Origin: Lysobacterales bacterium
GTDB lineage: Bacteria; Pseudomonadota; Gammaproteobacteria; Xanthomonadales; SZUA-5
Length of the DNA: 64,000 bases
NCBI GenBank assembly: GCA_022844165.1
Contig: JALHMH010000013.1
Span: forward strand, 54,045-118,044
Reading direction: 5' to 3'
The notes beneath the pieces are model-generated. The model saw only the letters and a program-made list of their open reading frames with translations. It searched no databases and was not told the DNA's origin. Of the stretch, positions 9,475 through 16,112 are shown in pieces (positions within the stretch are counted from its first letter, which is position 1; each line of letters begins with the position of its first letter). Position numbers and translations under genes: made by a program.

Positions 9475-9936
9475 TCAACGTTTCTGCTTTTCTTCTGGCC
9501 CAAGTATCTCCAGGATGTCAGTCCATTGACGCGGTGCTTGCGAATACGGCAGCTGCAGCTGACGCACCCGCATTTCCAGAATGGCGTTTGAGCTGTCGAC
9601 CATGGCGCGTCTATGCAAGCCGGACCGCACGAACGCATTCCGATCGGCGCTGCTTCGCCAAACGGTGTAGGTCCAAACCTGATCACCCCAGATCTCCCGA
9701 CGCAATGAATGACCCACGATACCCGGCTGGTCGTCCATCACCCTCCGGAGCTTGTCGACATAGTTGTCGAAAGCCTGCCGATGGTCCGGGTCCAATCTCG
9801 CGTGAGTGATCGAAACTTCAACCAATTCCTCGTTCGCCAGCGGTTTCCACTGCATCGGCGTGGAGAAGGCACACCCGGCGCTCCACGCGCAGAGACTCGT
9901 CATGACCGCAGCACCAATCAAACGTATCGAAACCAT
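9475..9936 (-). CDS. Putative lipoprotein with ABM (antibiotic biosynthesis monooxygenase)-like domain
   Basis: 153-residue exported protein. The ATG at 9936 has GAGAGG upstream and gives a signal peptide (MVSIRLIGAAVMTSLCAW) ending in SAGC, a plausible though not ideal lipobox. The mature part (about residues 35-125) resembles a dimeric alpha/beta-barrel ABM domain: EELVEVSITHARLDPDHRQAF, QPGIVGHSLRREIWG, WTYTVWRSSADRNAFVRSG. Such domains act as monooxygenases, haem-degrading enzymes or ligand binders, and the chemistry here is unknown. It is divergently transcribed from the DUF2141 gene through a promoter region holding two matching palindromes, so it is almost certainly controlled by the TetR regulator encoded three genes away. 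Confidence 0.75.
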   Translation of the reverse strand: MVSIRLIGAAVMTSLCAWSAGCAFSTPMQWKPLANEELVEVSITHARLDPDHRQAFDNYVDKLRRVMDDQPGIVGHSLRREIWGDQVWTYTVWRSSADRNAFVRSGLHRRAMVDSSNAILEMRVRQLQLPYSQAPRQWTDILEILGPEEKQKR

Positions 9937-9949
9937 GGAATACCTCTCA

Positions 9950-9964
9950 GTTGACAGTGTCAAC
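9950..9964. promoter_or_regulatory. TetR operator candidate, left copy
   Basis: GTTGACA-G-TGTCAAC, a perfect 15-bp palindrome around one central base. Size and form suit a TetR-family dimer site. Its centre lies 31 bp (about three helical turns) from the right copy. Confidence 0.7.
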
Positions 9965-9980
9965 AGTATCAGGGTCTAAT
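9951..9980 (+). promoter_or_regulatory. Promoter for the DUF2141-SDR-tetR genes
   Basis: TTGACA (9951-9956), an 18-bp spacer and TCTAAT (9975-9980) form a sigma70-type promoter. Transcription would start near 9987, giving a leader of about 25 nt before the ATG at 10012. The -35 box is inside the left palindromic operator, so a bound repressor would block polymerase. Confidence 0.6.
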
Positions 9981-9994
9981 GTAGACACTGTCAA
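9965..9994 (-). promoter_or_regulatory. Divergent promoter for the lipoprotein gene
   Basis: Read on the minus strand: TTGACA (9994-9989), an 18-bp spacer and GATACT (9970-9965). The start would fall near 9958, about 22 nt before the ATG at 9936. The arrangement mirrors the plus-strand promoter, with its -35 box inside the right palindrome. Confidence 0.55.
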
Positions 9995-9995
9995 C
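9981..9995. promoter_or_regulatory. TetR operator candidate, right copy
   Basis: GTAGACA-C-TGTCAAC, matching the left operator except for one arm position and the centre. It overlaps the -35 box of the minus-strand promoter. Confidence 0.68.
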
Positions 9996-10011
9996 AACGT
10001 CGAGCAAAGAA

Positions 10012-10431
10012 ATGAGGAAATCGCTGGCGGTTTTTGTAGTGTGTTGTTTGGCGTCGCACGCTTCGGGCGAGACCATAACCGTCGATGTTCAAGGCATATC
10101 CAATCCAACCGGCACTATCCGCTGCGGGCTGTTCGAATCGCCCGCTGGATTCCCGGACGAGCCGACCCAAGATCGCGTCATCGTGATTCCTGCGTCGCGC
10201 GACCAGAATTTCTGCAGGTTCGAAGCCGTTTCGAGCGGTCGTGTTGCTCTCGCCATCAGCCACGATGCGAACAACAATGGCGAACTCGACAAGAACTTCT
10301 TGGGCATGCCAAAGGAATCCTGGGGCGTGTCCCGTGGCGCGAGGCCGTCGTTAAGACCACCGCGCTTCGACGAGGCAGCACTGGATTACGACGGTAAGCC
10401 TCTCGAGATCATCGTGGAGATCGACCGATGA
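10012..10431 (+). CDS. Secreted DUF2141 family protein
   Basis: 139 residues with a clear signal peptide (MRKSLAVFVVCCLASHASG). The mature part has the DUF2141 pattern: ITVDVQGISNPTGTIRCGLFESPAGFP, then VALAISHDANNNGELDKNFLGMPKESWGVS, where DANNNGELD looks like a turn rich in acidic residues. Family function is unknown; members are small beta-sandwich periplasmic proteins. It is the first gene after the twin-operator promoter. The following SDR begins at 10428 with a 4-bp overlap (ATGA), so the two are translationally coupled. Confidence 0.85.
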   Translation: MRKSLAVFVVCCLASHASGETITVDVQGISNPTGTIRCGLFESPAGFPDEPTQDRVIVIPASRDQNFCRFEAVSSGRVALAISHDANNNGELDKNFLGMPKESWGVSRGARPSLRPPRFDEAALDYDGKPLEIIVEIDR

Positions 10432-11228
10432 GGACCTCTCAATTTCTCGACCGCTACGGCCCATGGGCATTGGTGACCGGCGCATCGGATGGTATTGGCA
10501 GAGCGTTCGCTTCAGACTTGGCAAATCGGGGCCTGAATTTGATTCTGGTCGCACGGCGCGCGGGAATTCTGAGCGAGTTTGCGCGAGATTTGCGTTTACG
10601 CAGCAACATCGAGTGCGAGGTTCGGGCACTCGACCTGGGCGACTCAAAAGCGCTCCTGGATTTATGCAAGGAGATGAGCGATCGGCCGATCGGACTGCTC
10701 GTCGCGGCGGCCGGATTCGGTACATCGGGCGCATTCCTGCAAACCAGCACAATGGACGAGCTGGACCAGATCGACGTAAATTGCCGGGCTGTGATGGCTC
10801 TGTGCAAAACGTGCGCGCCGGGCATGGCTCAACGTGGTCGCGGAGGAATGGTCCTTCTGAGTTCCATCGTTGCCTTCCAGGGCGTTCCCAGGGCGAGCAA
10901 TTACGCCGCCACCAAAGCCTATGTTCAAACACTGGCAGAAGGGCTCGCGCACGAACTTTCAGTGCAGGGTATCGATGTTCTGGCTTGCGCCCCGGGCCCG
11001 GTATCCAGCGGTTTCGCAGACCGGGCTGGCATGCGCCTGGGCGCTACAGTAAGCACATCCATCGTCGCCCAGGAGACATTGCATGCCTTGGGCAAAAGGT
11101 CCTTGGTTCGTCCTGGATTTCTCTCGAAACTTCTGGGCTACTCGCTAATGACCGCGCCACGCTCGCTGCGCGTGCGCATCATGACGCAAATAATGAGCGG
11201 GATGACAGCGCATCGGCGATCATCGTAG
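10428..11228 (+). CDS. Classical short-chain dehydrogenase/reductase
   Basis: 266-residue cytoplasmic oxidoreductase of unknown substrate. Complete SDR signature: TGASDGIG (cofactor Gly motif), LVAAAGFG, the active-site Ser in VLLSSIVAFQG, and YAATKAYVQTLAEGLAHEL holding the Tyr-x3-Lys pair, followed by ACAPGPVSSGF. ARRAGIL after beta-2, with Arg residues, suggests NADPH preference. The C-terminus (LLGYSLMTAPRSLRVRIM) is like the acyl/lipid-oriented SDRs. The ATG overlaps the DUF2141 stop by 4 bp and tetR follows 28 bp downstream, so it is part of the TetR-controlled operon. Confidence 0.88.
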   Translation: MRTSQFLDRYGPWALVTGASDGIGRAFASDLANRGLNLILVARRAGILSEFARDLRLRSNIECEVRALDLGDSKALLDLCKEMSDRPIGLLVAAAGFGTSGAFLQTSTMDELDQIDVNCRAVMALCKTCAPGMAQRGRGGMVLLSSIVAFQGVPRASNYAATKAYVQTLAEGLAHELSVQGIDVLACAPGPVSSGFADRAGMRLGATVSTSIVAQETLHALGKRSLVRPGFLSKLLGYSLMTAPRSLRVRIMTQIMSGMTAHRRSS

Positions 11229-11256
11229 GTTGCCATGACACCTCGAAGCCCGTCGA

Positions 11257-11850
11257 ATGAGCAAGAAAGCTCCCATTCCGCTCAAGGACTCGTGCGTCGA
11301 AGCCGCGCGCGAAGTGATTGCAGAAAAGGGGCTGGAGGCTCTCAGCCTTCGCGAAGTAGCGCGTAAGCTGGGCGTCTCGCATCAGGCGCCTTATCGACAC
11401 TACCCCTCGCGAGATCACTTACTCGCCGCTGTCATGGCCCGATGTTTCGAGGACTTCCGTATGCATCTGGAATCGCGTCCCACGTCGGTGGACGCGGAAC
11501 ATGACCTTGGCGAACTTGGCCGAGCGTATCTGCAGTACGCCAACGACCACCCGCTCGAGTATCGATTGATGTTCAGCACACCATGGCCAGCACCGGCCGA
11601 ACATCCCGATCTCGTTCGCAATGCGGTATTTGCGTTCGATGTGCTGCGCAACGTGCTGCGGCTGCTCGCCGGGACAATGCCACCTGAAGAGATCGATCAG
11701 CGCGCGCTGTTCATCTGGTCTTGCGTACACGGCTTGTGCGGCATTCGAACAGGCGACGTGATGCAGCATTTAGCGATCGCACCATCGGTCACGGATCTGC
11801 CCGGCGAACAGGTCCTGGCAATGATCAGCCTCGCGATGCGGCCCGTTTAG
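11257..11850 (+). CDS. TetR family transcriptional regulator (WHG-type C-terminal domain)
   Basis: 197 residues. The N-terminal HTH spans about residues 9-55: CVEAAREVIAEKGLEALSLREVARKLGVSHQAPYRHYPSRDHLLAAV is textbook TetR, with recognition helix VSHQAPYRHY. The ligand domain includes HPLEYRLMFSTPWP and FIWSCVHGLCGI, which resemble the WHG-type TetR C-terminal domain. Last gene of the operon that starts at the twin palindromes; autoregulation of the two divergent promoters is the obvious model. Ligand unknown; the SDR and ABM-like neighbours suggest a small organic compound. Confidence 0.9.
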   Translation: MSKKAPIPLKDSCVEAAREVIAEKGLEALSLREVARKLGVSHQAPYRHYPSRDHLLAAVMARCFEDFRMHLESRPTSVDAEHDLGELGRAYLQYANDHPLEYRLMFSTPWPAPAEHPDLVRNAVFAFDVLRNVLRLLAGTMPPEEIDQRALFIWSCVHGLCGIRTGDVMQHLAIAPSVTDLPGEQVLAMISLAMRPV

Positions 11851-11871
11851 GCTGGTATGGTGTTCCGCAGA

Positions 11872-11924
11872 GGCATCAAAAGCCAAAGCTTCTCCGAGCA
11901 ACAAAATCCGGCTCCGTCAAGGCT
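11872..11924 (-). repeat. Remnant of dispersed intergenic repeat (copy D)
   Basis: On the minus strand it reads CCTTGACGGAGCCGGAT, then GAAGCTTTGGCTTTTG, matching the first part of the repeats at 31242, 49683 and 54097 but with an internal deletion and without the hairpin half. It lies in the 108-bp gap after tetR. Confidence 0.6.
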
Positions 11925-11958
11925 CCAACAGCTGCGAAAGTTCGATACCTCTCTTTAG

Positions 11959-12798
11959 ATGCGATCATCACAGCTCGCCACACGAATCAAAAAAATGACC
12001 GACCCTCGCTCTCTCGCGTACGAATGCCTGACCGAGATGTCGCCAGCCTCGAAATGCGCAAGAACCCTCGCTTCAGAAATGGCGATTCGCTCAAACCACC
12101 TGTCGATCACGGCGACTCAGGCGAAACCACTTCTGGTACCCGGTCGGCCATTGCGTCCACGGCTGGTCGAACCTCGACAGCTCAAGCAGCGCAAGTTGAA
12201 TACTGCACAAGGGCGTGCGGCATTGGTGCACGCCATCGCACACATCGAGTTCAACGCCATCAACCTGGCTTGGGATGCTGTGTATCGCTTTGCCGGAATG
12301 CCGGATGCCTTTTACCGCGACTGGGCGAGCGTTGCCGCCGATGAAGCCCGACATTTCTTGATGCTTCAGTCACGACTCGGGGAGCTTGGCTTTGCCTACG
12401 GAGATTTCCCAGCGCATAACGGGCTATGGCAGATGGCTATCGACACCGCAGATGACATTGTTGCGCGAATGGCCCTCGTGCCCCGAGTGCTTGAGGCGCG
12501 TGGGCTGGATGTTACGCCTGGAATGATCCAGCGCCTGTCAGCAGCAGGCGATATGGACACGGTAGCGAAACTGTGCGTCATCCTCAATGAGGAGGTGCGG
12601 CACGTGGCGATCGGCTCGCTCTGGTTCAAGTTCGCGTGTCAGCAGCGCAACCTCGAACCCAAGTCCACCTTCCGATCCCTGCTCAAACACTACTCGATGG
12701 AACGCCTCCGCGGCCCGTTCAATGTGTCGGCGCGCCTGGATGCAGGTTTCGATGCTGAGGAGATCGCAATGCTCGAGTCGCTGTGCACCTCGCAATAG
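11959..12798 (+). CDS. DUF455 family ferritin-like protein
   Basis: Up to 279 residues. Strong DUF455 pattern: GRAALVHAIAHIEFNAINLAWD, FYRDWASVAADEARHFLML, YGDFPAHNGLWQMA, ARMALVPRVLEARGLDVTPG and ILNEEVRHVAIGS. The Glu and ExxH residues in these helices are the expected di-iron ligands of a ferritin-like four-helix bundle (related to MiaE-type hydroxylases). The reaction is not known. The start is uncertain: ATG 11959 or ATG 11995 (MTDPRSLAYECLTE), and neither has a good ribosome site; 11995 would give 267 residues. Same strand as the TetR module but separated by the copy-D repeat remnant. Faces rlmH convergently across 76 bp. Confidence 0.85.
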   Translation: MRSSQLATRIKKMTDPRSLAYECLTEMSPASKCARTLASEMAIRSNHLSITATQAKPLLVPGRPLRPRLVEPRQLKQRKLNTAQGRAALVHAIAHIEFNAINLAWDAVYRFAGMPDAFYRDWASVAADEARHFLMLQSRLGELGFAYGDFPAHNGLWQMAIDTADDIVARMALVPRVLEARGLDVTPGMIQRLSAAGDMDTVAKLCVILNEEVRHVAIGSLWFKFACQQRNLEPKSTFRSLLKHYSMERLRGPFNVSARLDAGFDAEEIAMLESLCTSQ

Positions 12799-12874
12799 CG
12801 TAGGCTAATGCTGCGGTTCGCTCCTCGCTTTGACCGCTCCAAAAGAATGGCGGAAGTCGCCGCGACGGCGCAGA

Positions 12875-13348
12875 TTAACTGCCGCGGTGGTAAGGATGGT
12901 TCCCCAATTGGCTTAGCGCGCGAAACAACTGCTCGGCGAGCACGATGCGCACGAGGGCATGGGGCAGAGTGAGCGGACCCAAACTCCATCTTTGATGGGC
13001 CGCCGTCAAACACTGAGTTGCAAGCCCATCCGGCCCGCCGATCAGAAAACACAAATCACGACCGTCCATCATCCATGCCGTGAGTTGCTTGGCCAATGCC
13101 TCAGACGACCAGGCTTCGCCACGACCATCCAGAGCAATCACACGGTGCAGTTTGGGTATCGCCGCAAACATGCGCTGGCCTTCATCGAGCACGGCGCGAT
13201 TGGGATCCATCGATTTGCCTCGCGGACCAAGGGGCAACTCGGTCAATGTCAATGGCAGCGAGCGCTCCAGGCGCATGGCATAGTCCTCGAAACCCTGTTT
13301 GATCCACACTGGCGCACGTTCGGCAATCGAAAGAATCCGCGCGCGCAT
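12875..13348 (-). CDS. rlmH: 23S rRNA (pseudouridine1915-N3)-methyltransferase RlmH
   Basis: 157 residues, the usual size for this SPOUT methyltransferase, which modifies pseudouridine 1915 of 23S rRNA in intact 70S ribosomes. Diagnostic segments: KSMDPNRAVLDEGQRMF, VIALDGRGEAWSSEALA, LCFLIGGPDGL (knot loop) and the C-terminal SLGPLTLPHALVRIVLAEQLFRA with NHPYHRG. ATG 13348 is chosen over the track start, which extends into rsfS. Five bases separate it from the rsfS stop, the common rsfS-rlmH pairing. Confidence 0.96.
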   Translation of the reverse strand: MRARILSIAERAPVWIKQGFEDYAMRLERSLPLTLTELPLGPRGKSMDPNRAVLDEGQRMFAAIPKLHRVIALDGRGEAWSSEALAKQLTAWMMDGRDLCFLIGGPDGLATQCLTAAHQRWSLGPLTLPHALVRIVLAEQLFRALSQLGNHPYHRGS

Positions 13349-13353
13349 AGCGA

Positions 13354-13872
13354 TCAGAGCGCGGCCGCTGCGCGCGATTCCTCGACGATTCCCCACATGC
13401 GTTCGAGCTGATAAAACTCGCGGGTGCGCGGCAGCATGACGTGAATGACCGTGTCGCCAAGATCGACGAGAATCCACTCGGCGTCTTTTTCGCCTTCAAC
13501 CCCAAGCGGCGAGTAACCGAATTTCTTTGCCGTCACAACCACCTCATCGCCCATCGATTTGACGTGGCGTGTAGACGTGCCGCTGGCGATGACGATGAAG
13601 TCGCAAACGCTGGTTTTTCCGCGCACATCGATGATTCGAAGATCGTTGGCCTTCATCGAATCCAAGCGCGCCACGACAGCTTCGCGGACCACCTCATCAA
13701 TGGTTTTTTGCGGCACGGTTTTTTGCGCTTTGCGCGCTCGCTTGATCGTACCACCCTCAGCGCTCGCAAACTCACTCGCAACCGTCTGACGCGGCGAAGC
13801 GCGTTTGCGTACCTTTGGGGCCGTCTCGATCGTGCTTCCAGCAGGCTGCTTCACTGCTGGTTTTGCCTTCAT
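13354..13872 (-). CDS. rsfS: Ribosomal silencing factor RsfS with basic N-terminal extension
   Basis: Binds ribosomal protein uL14 and blocks subunit joining when growth slows. The conserved domain is the C-terminal ~110 residues: DLRIIDVRGKTSVCDFIVIASGTSTRHVKSMGDEVV, then GEKDAEWILVDLGDTVIHVMLPRTREFYQLERMW. In front lies a Lys/Arg/Thr/Pro-rich segment of 60 or more residues (KRASPRQTVASEF, KRARKAQKT) that most RsfS proteins lack. The start is uncertain: ATG 13872 is used; TTG 13908 and ATG 13971 are alternatives, the last overlapping nadD by 32 bp. Order nadD-rsfS-rlmH is a widespread operon. Confidence 0.93.
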   Translation of the reverse strand: MKAKPAVKQPAGSTIETAPKVRKRASPRQTVASEFASAEGGTIKRARKAQKTVPQKTIDEVVREAVVARLDSMKANDLRIIDVRGKTSVCDFIVIASGTSTRHVKSMGDEVVVTAKKFGYSPLGVEGEKDAEWILVDLGDTVIHVMLPRTREFYQLERMWGIVEESRAAAAL

Positions 13873-13939
13873 TCGTTTGCGCGGCGGATGATCTGTTTCG
13901 GTGGTCAAAGTTCTCGTTTCTCTTGTTGGACAGGTGGAA

Positions 13940-14581
13940 TTATAAGTGGCGATACCAGCGCCGATCATCAATCATCTGGCGCACAGGTTCAGGAACCAGA
14001 TGCATGATCGATCGACGGGCCATGATGCGCTCGCGAATCATGGTCGAGGAAATTGGCAACAACGGAATCTGTAGTCGAAGAATCTTACCGCCGCTCGCTG
14101 ACCGCAATTCGGCGGGATCAGACGTCGATCGATGCGCGAGCTCCAGTTCAAGACGCGGGTCAATCAGCCCATTGGCATCTGGCCTCGTCAGCACAACCAG
14201 ATGCGCAAGCTCAAACAGTTGCTGCCAACGATGCCAGAGCGCTAGGCCAGAGAATGCATCGGCGCCAACGATCCAGATCACTGAAGCATCGCAACCCAAT
14301 TCATGTCGAATCGAACCCAGGGTGTCGACTGAGTACGACGGCCCCTGCCGCTCCAATTCGCGACAATCGCAGCGAAATCTGGGTTCGGCACTAATGGCAG
14401 CCTTGACCATCGATGCCCGATCGCTCGCAGAAATCCCCGGCACGACCCGATGCGCAGGCATTGCGCATGGTACAAAGCTCAGCTCTGCCAAGCCCAAAGC
14501 CTCAATCGTCTCGATACCAGCGCGAAGGTGACCGATGTGAGGTGGATCGAATGTCCCGCCCAGGAATGCTGCAGTCCTCAC
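13940..14581 (-). CDS. nadD: Nicotinate-nucleotide adenylyltransferase
   Basis: 213 residues. Transfers AMP from ATP to nicotinate mononucleotide in NAD synthesis. Contains the nucleotidyltransferase motif GGTFDPPHIGHL, VGADAFSGLALWHRW, and the C-terminal ISSTMIRERI. GTG 14581 is taken as start: it gives VRTAAFLGGTF at the right distance and overlaps the holA TGA as GTGA (4 bp). The track ORF beginning at 14716 only adds holA-antisense sequence in another frame. A second NAD-synthesis gene, nadC, lies at 58914 but is not linked. Confidence 0.96.
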   Translation of the reverse strand: MRTAAFLGGTFDPPHIGHLRAGIETIEALGLAELSFVPCAMPAHRVVPGISASDRASMVKAAISAEPRFRCDCRELERQGPSYSVDTLGSIRHELGCDASVIWIVGADAFSGLALWHRWQQLFELAHLVVLTRPDANGLIDPRLELELAHRSTSDPAELRSASGGKILRLQIPLLPISSTMIRERIMARRSIMHLVPEPVRQMIDDRRWYRHL

Positions 14582-15582
14582 GCTGCAAATCGCTCTGCCT
14601 GCGTCGGAATTGCTGCTCGCAAAAGCCAACGTTCCATAAGCACCCAAGAATCTCCAGCCTCGCGGCCTTTCGCCGCGCCATCCACGATGCGTGCCTCTCG
14701 AAAGAGTTGTGCCCAAGGCCGATCAAGCGCTCGCTGATACAAGGCCATTCGCGATCCAAACACACCACGCGTAGGCCAGAAGTTCGACAGATTCCCTTGC
14801 ATCGCCGAAGCCATCATCAAGGTCTGCATCTGTCCGATCGGATACCAAAGAAGCCCTGCCGGTTCCTCGCCTTCAGCACGGAGCGCATGCAATATGTGGC
14901 GAACACGCTCAGGATCGCCGCGCAGTACGGCCTCCCAAAGCGTCTGCACATCGTAGCGCGCGTGATCCGCCACAAGATCCACCAGGGTCAGAACATCGAC
15001 GACCTGCCCGGATGTCAGCAGGGCGAGTTTCGCAAGCTCCTGATCAGCGGCCAACAGGTTCCCTTCGGCGCGTGCGTTCAGCTCTTCCATGGCGTCATGG
15101 GTCAATTGCACTTTGTGTCGAGCCGCTCGGCGCTGCAACCACGGGAGGAAATCGTCACGATTCATGGGTGGGATCGACACCACTACTCCTGTGGCGTCGA
15201 TTGCTTGAACCCAGTCCTGACGTTCGAGTGTTTTGTTCCATTCAGGTAGTGTCACGAGCAAGATATCCAGCCCAGGATCACGCGCGAATTCCCCGATCGC
15301 CTCTGCCGCACCTTGTGTGATCTTGAGGTTCGAAAAACGCACCTCAATCAACCGTGTCTGCGCGAAAAGCCCAAGGGAACGAACATCGATTCGCCATTCG
15401 TCCCAATCGAATCCCGAACCGACGTCGAAAACGAGACGATCCGTTGCACCAGAATTTCGCGCAGCCTGCCGTAGCGCGTCTGCAGCCTCAATGGCGAGCA
15501 AGGGTTCGCTGCCGGCTATCAGATAACTCGACCTTAACCCGTTACGCAGTTGCCCATCGAGTTGATCGGCACGAACGCGCAT
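14578..15582 (-). CDS. holA: DNA polymerase III delta subunit
   Basis: 334 residues, family size. Clamp-loader subunit that opens the beta clamp. N-terminal SSYLIAGSEPLLAIEAADALRQAA corresponds to the delta domain I start; LLAADQELAKLALL and the C-terminal GEEPAGLLWYPIGQMQTLM fit the family. In many Gammaproteobacteria holA follows leuS-lptE; here the gene directly upstream is a CheW-like gene whose stop shares one base with the holA ATG (TGATG), so they are translationally coupled. Downstream it overlaps nadD by 4 bp. Confidence 0.94.
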   Translation of the reverse strand: MRVRADQLDGQLRNGLRSSYLIAGSEPLLAIEAADALRQAARNSGATDRLVFDVGSGFDWDEWRIDVRSLGLFAQTRLIEVRFSNLKITQGAAEAIGEFARDPGLDILLVTLPEWNKTLERQDWVQAIDATGVVVSIPPMNRDDFLPWLQRRAARHKVQLTHDAMEELNARAEGNLLAADQELAKLALLTSGQVVDVLTLVDLVADHARYDVQTLWEAVLRGDPERVRHILHALRAEGEEPAGLLWYPIGQMQTLMMASAMQGNLSNFWPTRGVFGSRMALYQRALDRPWAQLFREARIVDGAAKGREAGDSWVLMERWLLRAAIPTQAERFAA

Positions 15583-16049
15583 CAGGCTGCGGCAAGCAGC
15601 GACTGGTTGATCAAAAGTTCGATCTGCCCGAGATCTGGAATCACCGCCTGATCATCCCGAACGAGCACGTTCATCAGTACGCCAGGGCGAGTTGGTACGG
15701 AATCGGAAGCGGAGACAAGCACCTCCGGCGACAGCGTCGTCAGTCGAGGAAATCCCTGCGCCAACATCGCCAGAAACGGCATTCTTTGGTACCCACCAAG
15801 CGCTTTCAGAACTGTCACACGAGTACCGCGCGCACCCTCATCCAACGCCATGCCAGCGAGGAGGGAGAAAGAAAACAGAGGAATGCGCCACCCACGCCAC
15901 GCCACGCGCCCCAGGAGCCATGCGGGCGCATTGGCGATCTTTTCCGGTGTCGAGAGTGTAATCACCTCGGCGACGCTTGCATTCGGCAAAAGAACGCGTC
16001 CATTGGTGACCGGGATCATGAGGCCGCGAATTTCGCGCTGATCAATCAT
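15582..16049 (-). CDS. chpC: CheW-like adaptor of the Pil-Chp cluster (ChpC-like)
   Basis: 155 residues consisting essentially of one CheW domain: MIPVTNGRVLLPNASVAEVITL, then LGRVAWRGWRIPLFSF and an end-piece VPDLGQIELLINQSLLAA-like helix. CheW domains bridge receptors and the CheA kinase; in Pseudomonas aeruginosa ChpC is the second adaptor, encoded after chpB, which is the position seen here. ATG preceded by GGGGA. Stop and holA start share a base, which places chromosome-replication and NAD genes directly behind the chemosensory cluster. Confidence 0.85.
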   Translation of the reverse strand: MIDQREIRGLMIPVTNGRVLLPNASVAEVITLSTPEKIANAPAWLLGRVAWRGWRIPLFSFSLLAGMALDEGARGTRVTVLKALGGYQRMPFLAMLAQGFPRLTTLSPEVLVSASDSVPTRPGVLMNVLVRDDQAVIPDLGQIELLINQSLLAAA

Positions 16050-16112
16050 TTTATTTCCCCACGTTCACTTAGCCACTTGCCATTCACCGAACCAGTTCGC
16101 TCACCCAGAAAC

